DNA of 64,000 nucleotides from Stutzerimonas kunmingensis (GTDB taxonomy: Bacteria; Pseudomonadota; Gammaproteobacteria; Pseudomonadales; Pseudomonadaceae), in the NCBI RefSeq assembly GCF_002929225.1, contig NZ_PISM01000004.1, forward strand, positions 186,001 through 250,000, in the 5' to 3' direction. Under the pieces are notes generated by a model. The model had not been told where the DNA came from. It saw only the letters and a list, made by a program, of their open reading frames with translations, and did not search any database. This document shows, one piece after another, positions 18,076 to 26,216 of this stretch (positions within the stretch are counted from its first letter, which is position 1; each line of letters begins with the position of its first letter). The position numbers were made by a program, and so were the translations under genes.

Positions 18076-19272
18076 ATGCCATCGATTCTCGACCTGCTGC
18101 GCAGTCGCCTGAGCTCGTTGCTGCCCAGCGAGCTCAAGCCCAGCGAGCTTCGCCATCTGCTGAGCCCGCGACGCCATCCACTGCTGCTCTGCCAGCGCCG
18201 CGCGACCCTGATTGTCAACCGCGTTCGCCTGTTCGCCTTTCTGTTCGCAGTGCTCACCCCGCTGTGGAGTCTGATTGATCTGATGGTGTTCGAGCCCAGG
18301 CTGTGGGCGGCGCTGGCCGGTTTTCGGATGATGGCGTGCCTGGCGTTCACCTGCCTGCTGCTGTTCTACCGTCCAAGCGGCAATCTGCTCGATGCCTATC
18401 GGGCGATCGCAATCCTGTTCGCCATCCCGACGATCTTCTACATCGCCTCGCACACCTTGCTCGGCAGCTATCAACTGGCGCAGTTCTCCGCCGTGGTCGG
18501 CGCCGGCTACGCCTTTCTGCCGTTCGTGCTGATGGCCGGGCTGACCATCTTTCCCCTGACCCTGGTGGAGAATCTGGTGCTGTCCAGCCTGTTGTTGCTG
18601 GCCCAGGCGCTGGCTGGCTATCTCAGCTGGGCGACGCTGAACTGGCCGTCGTTCGCCGGTGCCTTCTGGCTGCTGATCCTGATCGCCGGCGTCGCCAGCC
18701 TGGCCAGCATGAGCCAGCTGGCGTTCATGTTCGCGCTGGTGCGCCAGGCCATCCGGGACCCGCTCACCGGGGTCTTCTCCCGCGGCAGCGGCGAGGAGAT
18801 CCTCCGGCTGCAGTGGGACAGCGCACAGCGCAAGAATGGTCCGCTGGCGCTGGCATTCATCGACCTCGACCACTTCAAGTCGATCAACGACAACCATGGC
18901 CACGAATCCGGCGATCAGGTACTGCGCGAGGCGGCCAGGCGTCTGGTGGCGACGCTGCGTGGCTCCGACAGCCTGCTGCGCTGGGGCGGCGAAGAGTTCC
19001 TGCTGATCATGCCGGAGACCGACATGCAGCAGGCGCACATGGCGCTCGAGCGCATCATTGGCCAGGGCCTCGGCGTGCGGCCGGACGGTGCGCCGCTGAC
19101 GGCGAGCATCGGGCTGGCCGAACGCCGTTGCGATCAGGTCGCGGACTACCGTGACCTGCTGGAGCTGGCGGATAAGCGCATGTACTGCGCCAAGACGAGC
19201 GGGCGCAATCGCCTCTGCGCCATGGAGCCGGAGGCTGTGCAGCCGCCCCAGGCATTCGCCGTGGGAGGCTAG
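18076..19272 (+). CDS. Membrane diguanylate cyclase (GGDEF)
   Basis: Predicted c-di-GMP synthase of 398 residues. The N-terminal half has about six membrane helices between residues 50 and 225 (for example RLFAFLFAVLTPLWSLI and FLPFVLMAGLTIFPLTLVENL). A GGDEF domain follows from about residue 225: DPLTGVFSRGS, LAFIDLDHFKSINDNHGHESGD, and the active-site signature RWGGEEFLL near residue 310. The catalytic GGEEF variant is active in known enzymes. No RxxD inhibitory site is seen at the usual place five residues before GGEEF (the sequence there is SDSLLRW), so product feedback may be absent. The signal sensed by the membrane part is unknown. Single gene, convergent with pncB (3 bp between stops). 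Confidence 0.93.
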   Translation: MPSILDLLRSRLSSLLPSELKPSELRHLLSPRRHPLLLCQRRATLIVNRVRLFAFLFAVLTPLWSLIDLMVFEPRLWAALAGFRMMACLAFTCLLLFYRPSGNLLDAYRAIAILFAIPTIFYIASHTLLGSYQLAQFSAVVGAGYAFLPFVLMAGLTIFPLTLVENLVLSSLLLLAQALAGYLSWATLNWPSFAGAFWLLILIAGVASLASMSQLAFMFALVRQAIRDPLTGVFSRGSGEEILRLQWDSAQRKNGPLALAFIDLDHFKSINDNHGHESGDQVLREAARRLVATLRGSDSLLRWGGEEFLLIMPETDMQQAHMALERIIGQGLGVRPDGAPLTASIGLAERRCDQVADYRDLLELADKRMYCAKTSGRNRLCAMEPEAVQPPQAFAVGG

Positions 19273-19275
19273 TCG

Positions 19276-20478
19276 TCAGCCATTGGCCAAGCCGAAGACG
19301 TGTCGCATGTAGCTGACGAATGCCTCGTCGCGGCACATGGTCTTGCCCGGCGAGTCGGAGATTTTTGCCACCGGCTGACCATTGCAGGCGGTCATCTTGA
19401 TGACCATGTTGGTCGGCTCCACGCCCGGGATGTCGCAGGTCAGTCCGGTGCCGATGCCGAAACTCGGATTGCTGCGCCCGATCAACGCGCGATGGAGTTC
19501 CAGCGCTCTGGCCAGGTCCAGGCCATCGGAGAAGATCAGCTGGCGGGTTTTCGGATCGATACCCAGGCGCTGGTAATGCGCGATGGCCTTCTCTGCCCAC
19601 AGCAGAGGGTCGCCAGAGTCATGACGCAGGCCGTCGAACAGCTTGGCGAAGTACAGATCGAAATCGCGCAGGAAAGCATCCATGGTGATGCAGTCGGTGA
19701 GCGCGATGCCCAATGCCCCACGATATTCGCGAACCCAGCAGTCCAGCGCCGCAACCTGGCTGTCGATCAGCCGCGGGCCGAGTTGCTGGTGCGCCATGAT
19801 CCACTCATGGGCCATGGTGCCCATCGGCTTCACATTCCGCGTGCGTGCCAGATGCACATTGCTGGTGCCGGCGAACCGGCCGGGAAAATCGCATTGCAGT
19901 CGGTCCACCACCATCGCCTGTACGGCAAAGGAGAAACGACGGCGTGTGCCGAAATCCGCCAGGGTGAAGCTGGCCAGTTCGTCGCTGCTGGCCTGGCTGC
20001 GTAGCCAGTGCAGCTTCTCATCCAGTCGGTCGCGCGCCTGGGCCAGCGTCACCGCCGGGTAGCGCGCGCGGTTGCGCACCTCGCTGACGATGGCCAGCAG
20101 CGGCACTTCGAACAGGATCACATGGAGCCAGGGGCCGCGCAGGTGCATCACCAGCTCGCCGTTCTCGATGCTCACCTGCAGATAACGCAGATCGAAACGG
20201 AACAAACCGAGGAAGCGGATGAAGTCGGGCTGCATGTAGGGGATGCGCTCGAGGTAGGCCAGCTCCTCGGTTGTCATCTGCAGCTCGGCAAGCGCCTCGA
20301 TCTGCTGGCGGATCTCGTCGAGGTAGGGCGTCAGGTCCTCACCGGAGCGGCTGCGGAATGCCCACTCCACCTCCGCGTTCGGATAGTGATGCAGCACCGC
20401 CTGCATCATGGTGAGCTTGTAGAAATCGGTATCCAGCAGGCTCTGGACGATTCGTTCGGAAAAGGCGCTGCTGTTCAT
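19276..20478 (-). CDS. pncB: Nicotinate phosphoribosyltransferase
   Basis: Converts nicotinate and PRPP, with ATP, to nicotinate mononucleotide in the Preiss-Handler NAD salvage pathway. The protein is 400 residues from the ATG at 20478 ([21 protein letters not shown]); the longer frame to 20526 adds residues not seen in the family. Characteristic segments include [26 protein letters not shown], the region with PMGTMAHEW holding the phosphorylated/active-site His, [11 protein letters not shown] and [10 protein letters not shown]. The gene is alone on its strand with an AT-rich upstream region. Confidence 0.96.
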   Translation of the reverse strand: MNSSAFSERIVQSLLDTDFYKLTMMQAVLHHYPNAEVEWAFRSRSGEDLTPYLDEIRQQIEALAELQMTTEELAYLERIPYMQPDFIRFLGLFRFDLRYLQVSIENGELVMHLRGPWLHVILFEVPLLAIVSEVRNRARYPAVTLAQARDRLDEKLHWLRSQASSDELASFTLADFGTRRRFSFAVQAMVVDRLQCDFPGRFAGTSNVHLARTRNVKPMGTMAHEWIMAHQQLGPRLIDSQVAALDCWVREYRGALGIALTDCITMDAFLRDFDLYFAKLFDGLRHDSGDPLLWAEKAIAHYQRLGIDPKTRQLIFSDGLDLARALELHRALIGRSNPSFGIGTGLTCDIPGVEPTNMVIKMTACNGQPVAKISDSPGKTMCRDEAFVSYMRHVFGLANG

Positions 20479-20529
20479 CGACCGCTCCAGCTTGAAATGC
20501 CTGTCGATGATATCGACAAACGGCAAGGG

Positions 20530-20705
20530 ATGCAGGTCATCGTTATAAGTTAGGAATGAATAAAATAACCGCAGATATCAGCTTCTGCTTGGCCGTCGCT
20601 TTGCGCAAAAGGCTTATAAATATAATTCTGCCGGCTATATATCGATCGGATAGCAATATCACATTACTTTTGCGATGTCGTTTTTGATTATTCGCTTAAC
20701 GGATT
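20530..20705. other. AT-rich intergenic island upstream of pncB
   Basis: About 175 bp of markedly AT-rich DNA (for example aaggcttataaatataattc and ggctatatatcgatcgg) inside a GC-rich chromosome. It has no open frame with coding character. It contains the pncB promoter and could hold a small RNA or a nucleoid-protein binding site. Nothing more specific can be supported. Confidence 0.5.
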
Positions 20706-20710
20706 GAATG

Positions 20711-20761
20711 AAGAAATGAAGAAGGGCAGGGCCGTACGGCGCCTGCCCTTCTTCATTTCTT
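20711..20761. terminator. Long perfect hairpin terminator next to the KGG gene
   Basis: A perfect 20-bp inverted repeat (20711-20730 with 20742-20761) whose loop gccgtacggc is itself palindromic. The distal arm is T-rich (cttcatttctt). It begins 7 bp after the stop of the KGG-repeat gene on the minus strand and probably terminates it; by symmetry it could also act on the plus strand. Confidence 0.8.
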
Positions 20762-20767
20762 CAGCTT

Positions 20768-20938
20768 TTAGCTGCTGCGGCCACCGCCGTGGCTGTTCTG
20801 GCCACCCTTGCGGCCGGCCTCGGAGGCCTTCTCGCGGTCGTTGGCGAAGTTGCCGCCGCTGTTGTGACCACCCTTGCGGCCGGCCTCGGAAGCTTTCTCT
20901 CGATCGTTGGCGAAGTTGCCAGGATTACTATTTGCCAT
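20768..20938 (-). CDS. KGG-repeat general stress protein (Con-10 family), 56 aa
   Basis: A small hydrophilic protein of 56 residues, read directly from the minus strand: MANSNPGNFANDREKASE and onward. It holds two near-identical units of about 22 residues, each GNFANDREKASEAGRKGG (positions 7-24 and 29-46), and a glycine-rich tail (GGGRSS). This is the KGG/Con-10 type stress-induced domain (as in YciG and GsiB), of unknown molecular function and usually induced by starvation or osmotic stress. Upstream, ggagaaaaac gives a good ribosome site. Two longer open frames over this spot are shadows. The duplication is also visible in DNA as an almost perfect direct repeat. Confidence 0.88.
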   Translation of the reverse strand: MANSNPGNFANDREKASEAGRKGGHNSGGNFANDREKASEAGRKGGQNSHGGGRSS

Positions 20939-21172
20939 GTGTTTTTCTCCTCAATTGGATAGACACGTTCACAAACGGCTGAAAGAGAGAGATCAATCAG
21001 CCTCACAGTGTCAGAGGAAGACTTCAGACAAGAGTTTCGGTGAATTCAAAAGTGTAGACGAATGGTTTTCCCCATGTTGCGTATGACTATGGCGGACTGA
21101 AATTACAGGCGAAGCGGCAAAGTTGCAGGAACGAATTACGATTATCCGAGAGCGGAATTATCCAACCGCGCC

Positions 21173-21406
21173 TCAGGCCGCAAGTTTCGTCTTGCGCTCG
21201 GCCAGAAGGCGCATCACGTAGCCGATCTTCAGCGCCGTGGGGCCGAGGATGACCAGCGCATGGGCCGCGATGATGCTGCCCATCGCCAGATGTCGATCGA
21301 ACAGGTAGGCGCCGCTGATGCCCAGCAGCAGGAGCAGTATGCCTGCGACCATCAGCGCATTTGCGGCGCCCATCAAGCGTTGTGGAGAAGCTGAGTGATA
21401 AAGCAT
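21173..21406 (-). CDS. ppyR: Small membrane protein PpyR-like
   Basis: A 77-residue protein with two hydrophobic helices (about residues 15-35 ALMVAGILLLLLGISGAYLF and 42-62 MGSIIAAHALVILGPTALKIG) and a basic C-terminus (LLAERKTKLAA). The ATG at 21406 follows gaaggagattcag, a strong ribosome site. It lies 51 bp downstream of the flavohaemoglobin gene on the same strand. In P. aeruginosa, ppyR (a regulator affecting the psl and pyoverdine operons) lies directly next to fhp in the same way, so the name rests on size, topology and position. The molecular role is not established, and co-transcription with hmp is likely. Confidence 0.7.
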   Translation of the reverse strand: MLYHSASPQRLMGAANALMVAGILLLLLGISGAYLFDRHLAMGSIIAAHALVILGPTALKIGYVMRLLAERKTKLAA

Positions 21407-21457
21407 GACTGAATCTCCTTCGGGGAGAGGCTCGCGCCGGGCGAGCCTCCGAATGGA

Positions 21458-22636
21458 TCAATCGAGTGCCGAAGCGGGACCGAAGAACTCGTAGCGGGTT
21501 TGCTGTTCCGGCACACCGAGTGACTTCAGCTGACGGCGGACGGCAGCCATGAAGGGTTTCGGCCCGAGGAAATAGGCGTCCACGTCGCGGTCTTCCGGTA
21601 GCCACCTGCCAAGCTGTTGCTCGGTCAGGCGGCCAACGGCATCCGGCGCGGCATCTGCGCCGTCGTGCTCCTCATAGCAGTAGAAACGCTTGAGCTGGGC
21701 GTGACGCTCGGCCAGCGCGTCCACGCTGCGGCGGAACGCATGCACGCCGGCATTGCGCGCGCAGTGGATGAAGTGCACTGGTCGTGCGCTGGCCAGAGCC
21801 TGTTCCAGCATCGCCAGGGTAGGCGTGATACCGACGCCGCCGCTGATCAGCACCAGGGGCTTGTCGCCCGGTTCGAGGGTGAACTCGCCAGCCGGCGCGA
21901 ACAGCTCCAGCACGGCACCTTCGGGCATGGCATGCAGCGCGTTTGAGGCGACGCCGCCGGGCTCGCGCTTGACGCTGATGCGGTATTCGCTGCCATTGCT
22001 GGCGGCGGACAGCGAGTAGTTGCGGCGCACCTCCTGGCCGTCGACCTCCAGGCGCAGGCCGATGTACTGGCCGGGCAGAAAGTCCATCAACGCGCCGCCA
22101 TCTTCCGGCTGCAGGTGAAAGGAGGTGATCTCTGCGCTTTCGACGGTCTTGCGCGCAATGCGAAAACGCCGCGCCCCCCGCCAGCCTCCATCCGCCTCGG
22201 CCTTGGTCTGGTAGAGATTCTCCTCCTGACCGATAAGGATGTTGGCGAGTTGCTGGTAGGCGGCGCCCCAGGCGTCGATCACGGCGTCGGTAGCGATCTC
22301 GTCGCCGAGCACTTCGCGGATCGCCCGCAGCAGGCAGGAGCCAACCAGCGGGTAATGCTCGGGCAGTACCTGCAGCGCGACATGCTTGTTGATGATCTGA
22401 GCGACCAGCGGGCCGAGGGCGTCGAGCCGGTCGATGTGTTTGGCATACATCAGCACGCCGTTGGCCAGTGCACGCGGCTGTTCTCCGCTGGCCTGGTGGG
22501 CCTGATTGAACAGCGGGCGCACTTCGGGATGTTCACTGAGCAGCAGGTTGTAGAAATGGGTGGTCAAGGCCTCGCCGCCGCTTTCCAGCAGCGGCACGGT
22601 GGCTTTGATAAGGGCAGTCTGTTCAGCGCAAAGCAT
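21458..22636 (-). CDS. hmp: Flavohaemoglobin, nitric oxide dioxygenase
   Basis: Cytoplasmic enzyme of 392 residues that oxidises nitric oxide to nitrate with NAD(P)H and oxygen. An N-terminal globin domain (1-140) has the proximal haem His85 in NKHVAL. It is followed by an FAD-binding domain (about 150-255, signature RRNYSLS) and an NAD-binding domain (about 260-390, ISGGVGITP and YFLGPKPFM). The order of domains and length are standard. Upstream there is a TTGAC-N4-ATCAA site typical of ANR/DNR/FNR control, which suits induction by NO or low oxygen. The divergent sigma-54 activator FhpR known in P. aeruginosa is not present here. Probably co-transcribed with the ppyR-like gene. Confidence 0.96.
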   Translation of the reverse strand: MLCAEQTALIKATVPLLESGGEALTTHFYNLLLSEHPEVRPLFNQAHQASGEQPRALANGVLMYAKHIDRLDALGPLVAQIINKHVALQVLPEHYPLVGSCLLRAIREVLGDEIATDAVIDAWGAAYQQLANILIGQEENLYQTKAEADGGWRGARRFRIARKTVESAEITSFHLQPEDGGALMDFLPGQYIGLRLEVDGQEVRRNYSLSAASNGSEYRISVKREPGGVASNALHAMPEGAVLELFAPAGEFTLEPGDKPLVLISGGVGITPTLAMLEQALASARPVHFIHCARNAGVHAFRRSVDALAERHAQLKRFYCYEEHDGADAAPDAVGRLTEQQLGRWLPEDRDVDAYFLGPKPFMAAVRRQLKSLGVPEQQTRYEFFGPASALD

Positions 22637-22732
22637 TGCTAACTCCTCTGATGGGAAAGTCGTCCTGTATTCGCGGGGCGAACACGAAACGTTCTGCCAT
22701 AGAGGCTTTCAACAATCGTTCCAGGTCGAAAA

Positions 22733-22746
22733 TTGACTTGAATCAA
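22733..22746 (-). promoter_or_regulatory. ANR/DNR (FNR-type) box upstream of hmp
   Basis: TTGACTTGAATCAA matches the FNR/ANR/DNR consensus TTGAT-N4-ATCAA with a single mismatch. It is 97 bp upstream of the hmp start. If centred at -41.5, transcription would begin near 22700. Confidence 0.7.
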
Positions 22747-22909
22747 GGTTTGCAGGATGTGCGAGGTAAAAAGAACCTTGGCTTTCCATGGTGATATGGA
22801 CCTTTAATGGTCGAAATCACCTTGGCGGTGACGATCGAACCTCGCCCGCTGGCAGCTTTCTTACCAGGGGCGATCCGCGATATTTCATTCAACAGCAGGA
22901 GAGAGGGCC

Positions 22910-23134
22910 ATGGAGATCTATCACATCACTCACGAAGATGACCGCTGGGTGTTACGCGAAGAAGGCGATCAGCGCGCGTTGCTCGAAGCCGGGAATCGAC
23001 AGGACATTCTCGATGAGACGCGCGACTACATGAAGCTGCGTACTGCGCTGGTGAACGTCCACGGCGACGACGGCAGCATCGAGGAGGAGCATCGCTACCC
23101 GCAGGAGCAGAACCCGCTGGAGACCAGGGGCTGA
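22910..23134 (+). CDS. DUF2188 domain small protein
   Basis: A 74-residue soluble protein with the DUF2188-like pattern: HITHEDDRWVLREEGDQRAL (aromatic/charged beta strands, then a basic-acid rich segment), and a C-terminal acidic tail. DUF2188 proteins are small, widely spread and of unknown function. A ribosome site (caggagagagg) precedes the ATG at 22910. It is convergent with pykF (35 bp between stops). No operon partner. Confidence 0.75.
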   Translation: MEIYHITHEDDRWVLREEGDQRALLEAGNRQDILDETRDYMKLRTALVNVHGDDGSIEEEHRYPQEQNPLETRG

Positions 23135-23169
23135 CAGCTTGGCCATTGTGCGCTGGGTGGGCTGCCAAC

Positions 23170-24585
23170 CTAGTCGAGGACTTCGATACGCAGCGTGTTG
23201 GTGGTGCCAGGTTGGCCGAGCGGCACGCCAGCGGTGATCAGCACCGTGTCACCACTGCCGGCCATGCCCTGGGCGCGCGCCAGCTCGAGGGCGTGGCTGC
23301 TGACCTGCTCCATATCGCGCATCGGTGCATCCACCACCGAATACACGCCCCAGGCCACCGTGAGCTTGCGCGCGGTGGCGGTGCTCGGCGTCAGGCTTAG
23401 GATCGGCGTGGCCGGGCGCTCGCGCGAGGCTCGCAGGCTGGAGCGGCCTGATTCGGTGTAATTGACCAGCACCGCAATCGGCAGGATGCCACTGATGCGG
23501 CGGATCGCGCAGCTGATGGCATCCGGCAGGGTGGCCTCCGCGTTTGGTCGGTGCACGTCGAGTTGGGCCTGGAAGTCTGGGCCGCCTTCGACCTGGCGGA
23601 TGATCTTGCTCATCATGCTCACCGCTTCCAGCGGGTAGTCGCCCGAAGCGGTTTCCGCCGACAGCATCACCTCGTCTGCACCCTCGGCGACCGCGTTGGC
23701 CACGTCGGTGACCTCGGCGCGCGTCGGCGCCGGGGCGAAGCGCATGGATTCGAGCATCTGCGTCGCCACCACCACCGGGCGGCCGAGCTGGCGGCAGATG
23801 CGCACGATGTTCTTCTGAATGCGTGGCACATTCTCCGGCGGCACCTCCACGCCGAGGTCGCCACGCGCGACCATGATTGCGTCGGACAGCCGCGCGATCT
23901 CGCGCAGGTGCTGCACCGCTGAAGGTTTCTCGATCTTGGCCATGAGGAAGGCGCGCTCACCGATCAGCTTGCGCGCCTCGTGTATGTCCTGTGGGCGCTG
24001 GACGAAGGACAGGGCCACCCAATCCACGCCCAGCTCAAGGCCGAACGTCAGGTCGCGGCGATCCTTCTCGGTCAGCGGGCTAAGCTCCAGCACTGCTTCC
24101 GGCACGTTGACGCCCTTGCGGTCGGACAGCCCGCCGCCGGCGACCACGCGGGTGTCGATGGCATCGCTGTGGCGCGCGGTGACCGTCAGACGCAGGCGGC
24201 CATCGTCGATCAGCAGCTGCATGCCCGGCTCCAGCGCGGCGATGATCTCCGGGTGCGGCAGGTTCACGCGTCGGTTGTCGCCCGGCGTCGGGTCCAGATC
24301 CAGACGGAAGGCCTGATCGCGATCCAGCCGCACCTTGCCCTCGGCGAAGCGGCCGACCCTGAGCTTGGGCCCTTGCAGGTCCATGAGGATGCCGATCGGT
24401 TGGTTCAACTCACGTTCCACCTCGCGAATCCAGGCGAAGCGTTCGGCATGGTCGGCGTGCTCGCCATGGCTGAAGTTCAGGCGGAACAGGTTGACCCCTG
24501 CCGCGACCAGCGCCCGTACATCATCGATGCTGCGGGTGGTGGGGCCGAGGGTGGCAAGTATCTTGACCTTCTTGTCGGGTTTCAT
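23170..24585 (-). CDS. pykF: Pyruvate kinase of the glyoxylate operon
   Basis: Converts phosphoenolpyruvate and ADP to pyruvate and ATP; 471 residues, standard for bacterial type I. Motifs: KVKILATLGPTTRS at the start, LDLQGPKLRVG-type segment MDLQGPKLR near residue 86, KIEKPSAVQHL near 215, GDLGVEVP with VARGDLG near 240, and ATQMLESM near 275. This copy is the last gene of the gcl-hyi-glxR-ttuD-pykF run, as in other pseudomonads, so it likely serves glycerate coming from glyoxylate (after enolase). The upstream ttuD stop is 32 bp from its start. Confidence 0.96.
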   Translation of the reverse strand: MKPDKKVKILATLGPTTRSIDDVRALVAAGVNLFRLNFSHGEHADHAERFAWIREVERELNQPIGILMDLQGPKLRVGRFAEGKVRLDRDQAFRLDLDPTPGDNRRVNLPHPEIIAALEPGMQLLIDDGRLRLTVTARHSDAIDTRVVAGGGLSDRKGVNVPEAVLELSPLTEKDRRDLTFGLELGVDWVALSFVQRPQDIHEARKLIGERAFLMAKIEKPSAVQHLREIARLSDAIMVARGDLGVEVPPENVPRIQKNIVRICRQLGRPVVVATQMLESMRFAPAPTRAEVTDVANAVAEGADEVMLSAETASGDYPLEAVSMMSKIIRQVEGGPDFQAQLDVHRPNAEATLPDAISCAIRRISGILPIAVLVNYTESGRSSLRASRERPATPILSLTPSTATARKLTVAWGVYSVVDAPMRDMEQVSSHALELARAQGMAGSGDTVLITAGVPLGQPGTTNTLRIEVLD

Positions 24586-24617
24586 GGCGGGCTCGCTGGC
24601 AGGTGAGCGTCCTCGGT

Positions 24618-25889
24618 CTAGGCCGAGGGCGGCAGAATCAGGATGGCGCGGAAATCGTTGACGTTGGTACGCGTCGGACCGGTAACGATCAGGCTGTCCA
24701 GCGCGGCGAAGTAGCCATAGCCGTCGTTGTTGGCCAGCGCATCGGCGGCACGCAGGCCCTGTGCTTCGGCGCGGGCGAAGCTGTCCGGGGTCATCAGTGC
24801 GCCGGCGTTGTCCTCGGAACCGTCGATGCCATCGGTGTCGCCGGCCAGGGCGTAAACGCCGGGCAGGCCTTGCAGGCTTTCGGTGAGGGCAAGCAGGAAT
24901 TCGGCGTTGCGTCCGCCACGGCCGTTGCCGCGCACAGTCACCGTGGTCTCGCCGCCGGAGAGAATTACGCAGGGCGCGGCGATCGGCTGGCCGTGCAGCA
25001 CCACTTGGCGGGCAATGCCGGCATGCACCTTGGCCACCTCACGCGCTTCGCCTTCCAGGTCGCCGAGGATCAACGGGGTGATACCGGCGGAACGGGCTAC
25101 TTCGGCTGCCGCATCGAGCGACTGCTGCGGCGTGGCGATCAGCTGGAAGTGGCTGCGCGAGAGCATCGGGTCGCCCGGCTTGAGGGTTTCCGAGCGCGGG
25201 TCCTTGAGCCAGGCGCGCACGTTGGCCGGCACCTCGATGTGGTAGCGCTCGAGGATCTCCAGTGCCTGCGCCGATGTGGTCGGATCGGCGACGGTCGGGC
25301 CGGAGGCGATCACCGTGGCTTCGTCGCCGGGCACGTCGGAAATCGCATAGGTGTATACGCTCGCCGGCCAGCAGGCCCTGGCCAGGCGGCCGCCCTTGAT
25401 CGCCGAGAGATGCTTGCGCACGCAGTTCATCTCGCCGATGTGCGCGCCGGAACGCAGCAGCGCCTTGTTGATCGCCTGCTTGTCGGCCAGAGAGATGCCC
25501 TCGGCTGGCAGTGCCAACAGCGAGGAACCGCCGCCGGAAAGCAGGAAGATCACCCGGTCGCTTTCCTCGAGGTTGCTGACCAGCTCCAGTACGCGGCGTG
25601 CGACGCGCTCGCCGGCATCGTCCGGGACCGGGTGCGCGGCCTCCACCACCTCGATGCGGCGGCAGTCGGCGTGATGTTCGTAGCGGGTCACCACCAGGCC
25701 GGACAGCTCGCCTTCCCAGACCTGCTCAATGGCTTCGGCCATGGCCGCAGCCGCCTTGCCGGCGCCGATGACGATGGCTCGGCCGCTGCGGTCTTCGGGC
25801 AGATGGTCGGCGAGCACATGGCGCGGATGGGCGGCCTCGATGGCGCTATCGAACAGCTGGCGCAGCAGGGCTTGGGGATCGATGGGCAT
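24618..25889 (-). CDS. ttuD: Glycerate 2-kinase, MOFRL family (TtuD)
   Basis: Phosphorylates D-glycerate to 2-phosphoglycerate; the older name is hydroxypyruvate reductase. The protein has 423 residues. The glycine-rich GAGKAAAAMAEA segment (about residue 42), the LLSGGGSSLLALP motif (about 115-127), the EGEAREVAK region and the MOFRL C-terminal signature (SGGETTVTVRGNGRGGRN near 310) are all visible. It lies between pykF and glxR on the same strand and turns the glycerate made by GlxR into a glycolytic intermediate. A 327-bp gap separates it from glxR, which is unusual for this operon. Confidence 0.94.
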   Translation of the reverse strand: MPIDPQALLRQLFDSAIEAAHPRHVLADHLPEDRSGRAIVIGAGKAAAAMAEAIEQVWEGELSGLVVTRYEHHADCRRIEVVEAAHPVPDDAGERVARRVLELVSNLEESDRVIFLLSGGGSSLLALPAEGISLADKQAINKALLRSGAHIGEMNCVRKHLSAIKGGRLARACWPASVYTYAISDVPGDEATVIASGPTVADPTTSAQALEILERYHIEVPANVRAWLKDPRSETLKPGDPMLSRSHFQLIATPQQSLDAAAEVARSAGITPLILGDLEGEAREVAKVHAGIARQVVLHGQPIAAPCVILSGGETTVTVRGNGRGGRNAEFLLALTESLQGLPGVYALAGDTDGIDGSEDNAGALMTPDSFARAEAQGLRAADALANNDGYGYFAALDSLIVTGPTRTNVNDFRAILILPPSA

Positions 25890-26216
25890 CTCTGGCTCCT
25901 TGGGTCTTGTTGCAGAGGCCGATTGCAGACCTTAGGGCTCGGCAATGCAAGCGCTAAGGGTTGAAATCGACCCGCCCGGCAGTCGGGCCGTGACTCCTTG
26001 TGCCGGGCGAATCGAAAAGGTGCCGTCCGCAGACGGCGGTTGGCGTTTAGGCGCGCGGGGCCCTGGTCGTGGGGGAGACGCGATGATTCCGACCCCGCGT
26101 ACCTGCACACCAACCCTTTGAGCATCACTGGTGCCGAGCGTTGCGCTGACCCCACCACCTGGTCTGTCTGTCCCTGAAGATGGGGGCGCAGGCCCGACTC
26201 AGTGCGCTCGAAGGCT
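25890..26216. other. 327-bp gap inside the glyoxylate operon with internal hairpins
   Basis: No supported gene. A 9-bp perfect inverted repeat (cgcccggca at 25973-25981 and tgccgggcg at 26001-26009) and a second small hairpin (ccgtccgcagacgg) lie here, which could attenuate transcription or stabilise RNA. An independent promoter for ttuD-pykF may lie in this stretch. I see no remnant of a gene. Confidence 0.5.

Noticed and set aside
20704..20982. Plus-strand frame of 92 codons and a minus-strand frame (20761-21006) around the KGG gene
   Set aside because: Both are other-frame readings of the KGG repeats and the hairpin; their repeated CGRPR or RPAARV patterns come from the DNA repeat.
22637..22909. 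A sigma-54 promoter before hmp
   Set aside because: I looked for GG-N10-GC; the nearest sequence (ggcagaacgtttcg) has CG in place of GC, so no -24/-12 element can be supported.
25351..25366. A GTATAC sequence resembling the GntR operator inside ttuD
   Set aside because: It lies within coding sequence (gtgtatacgc) and lacks the outer TT/AA pairs of the promoter copies.
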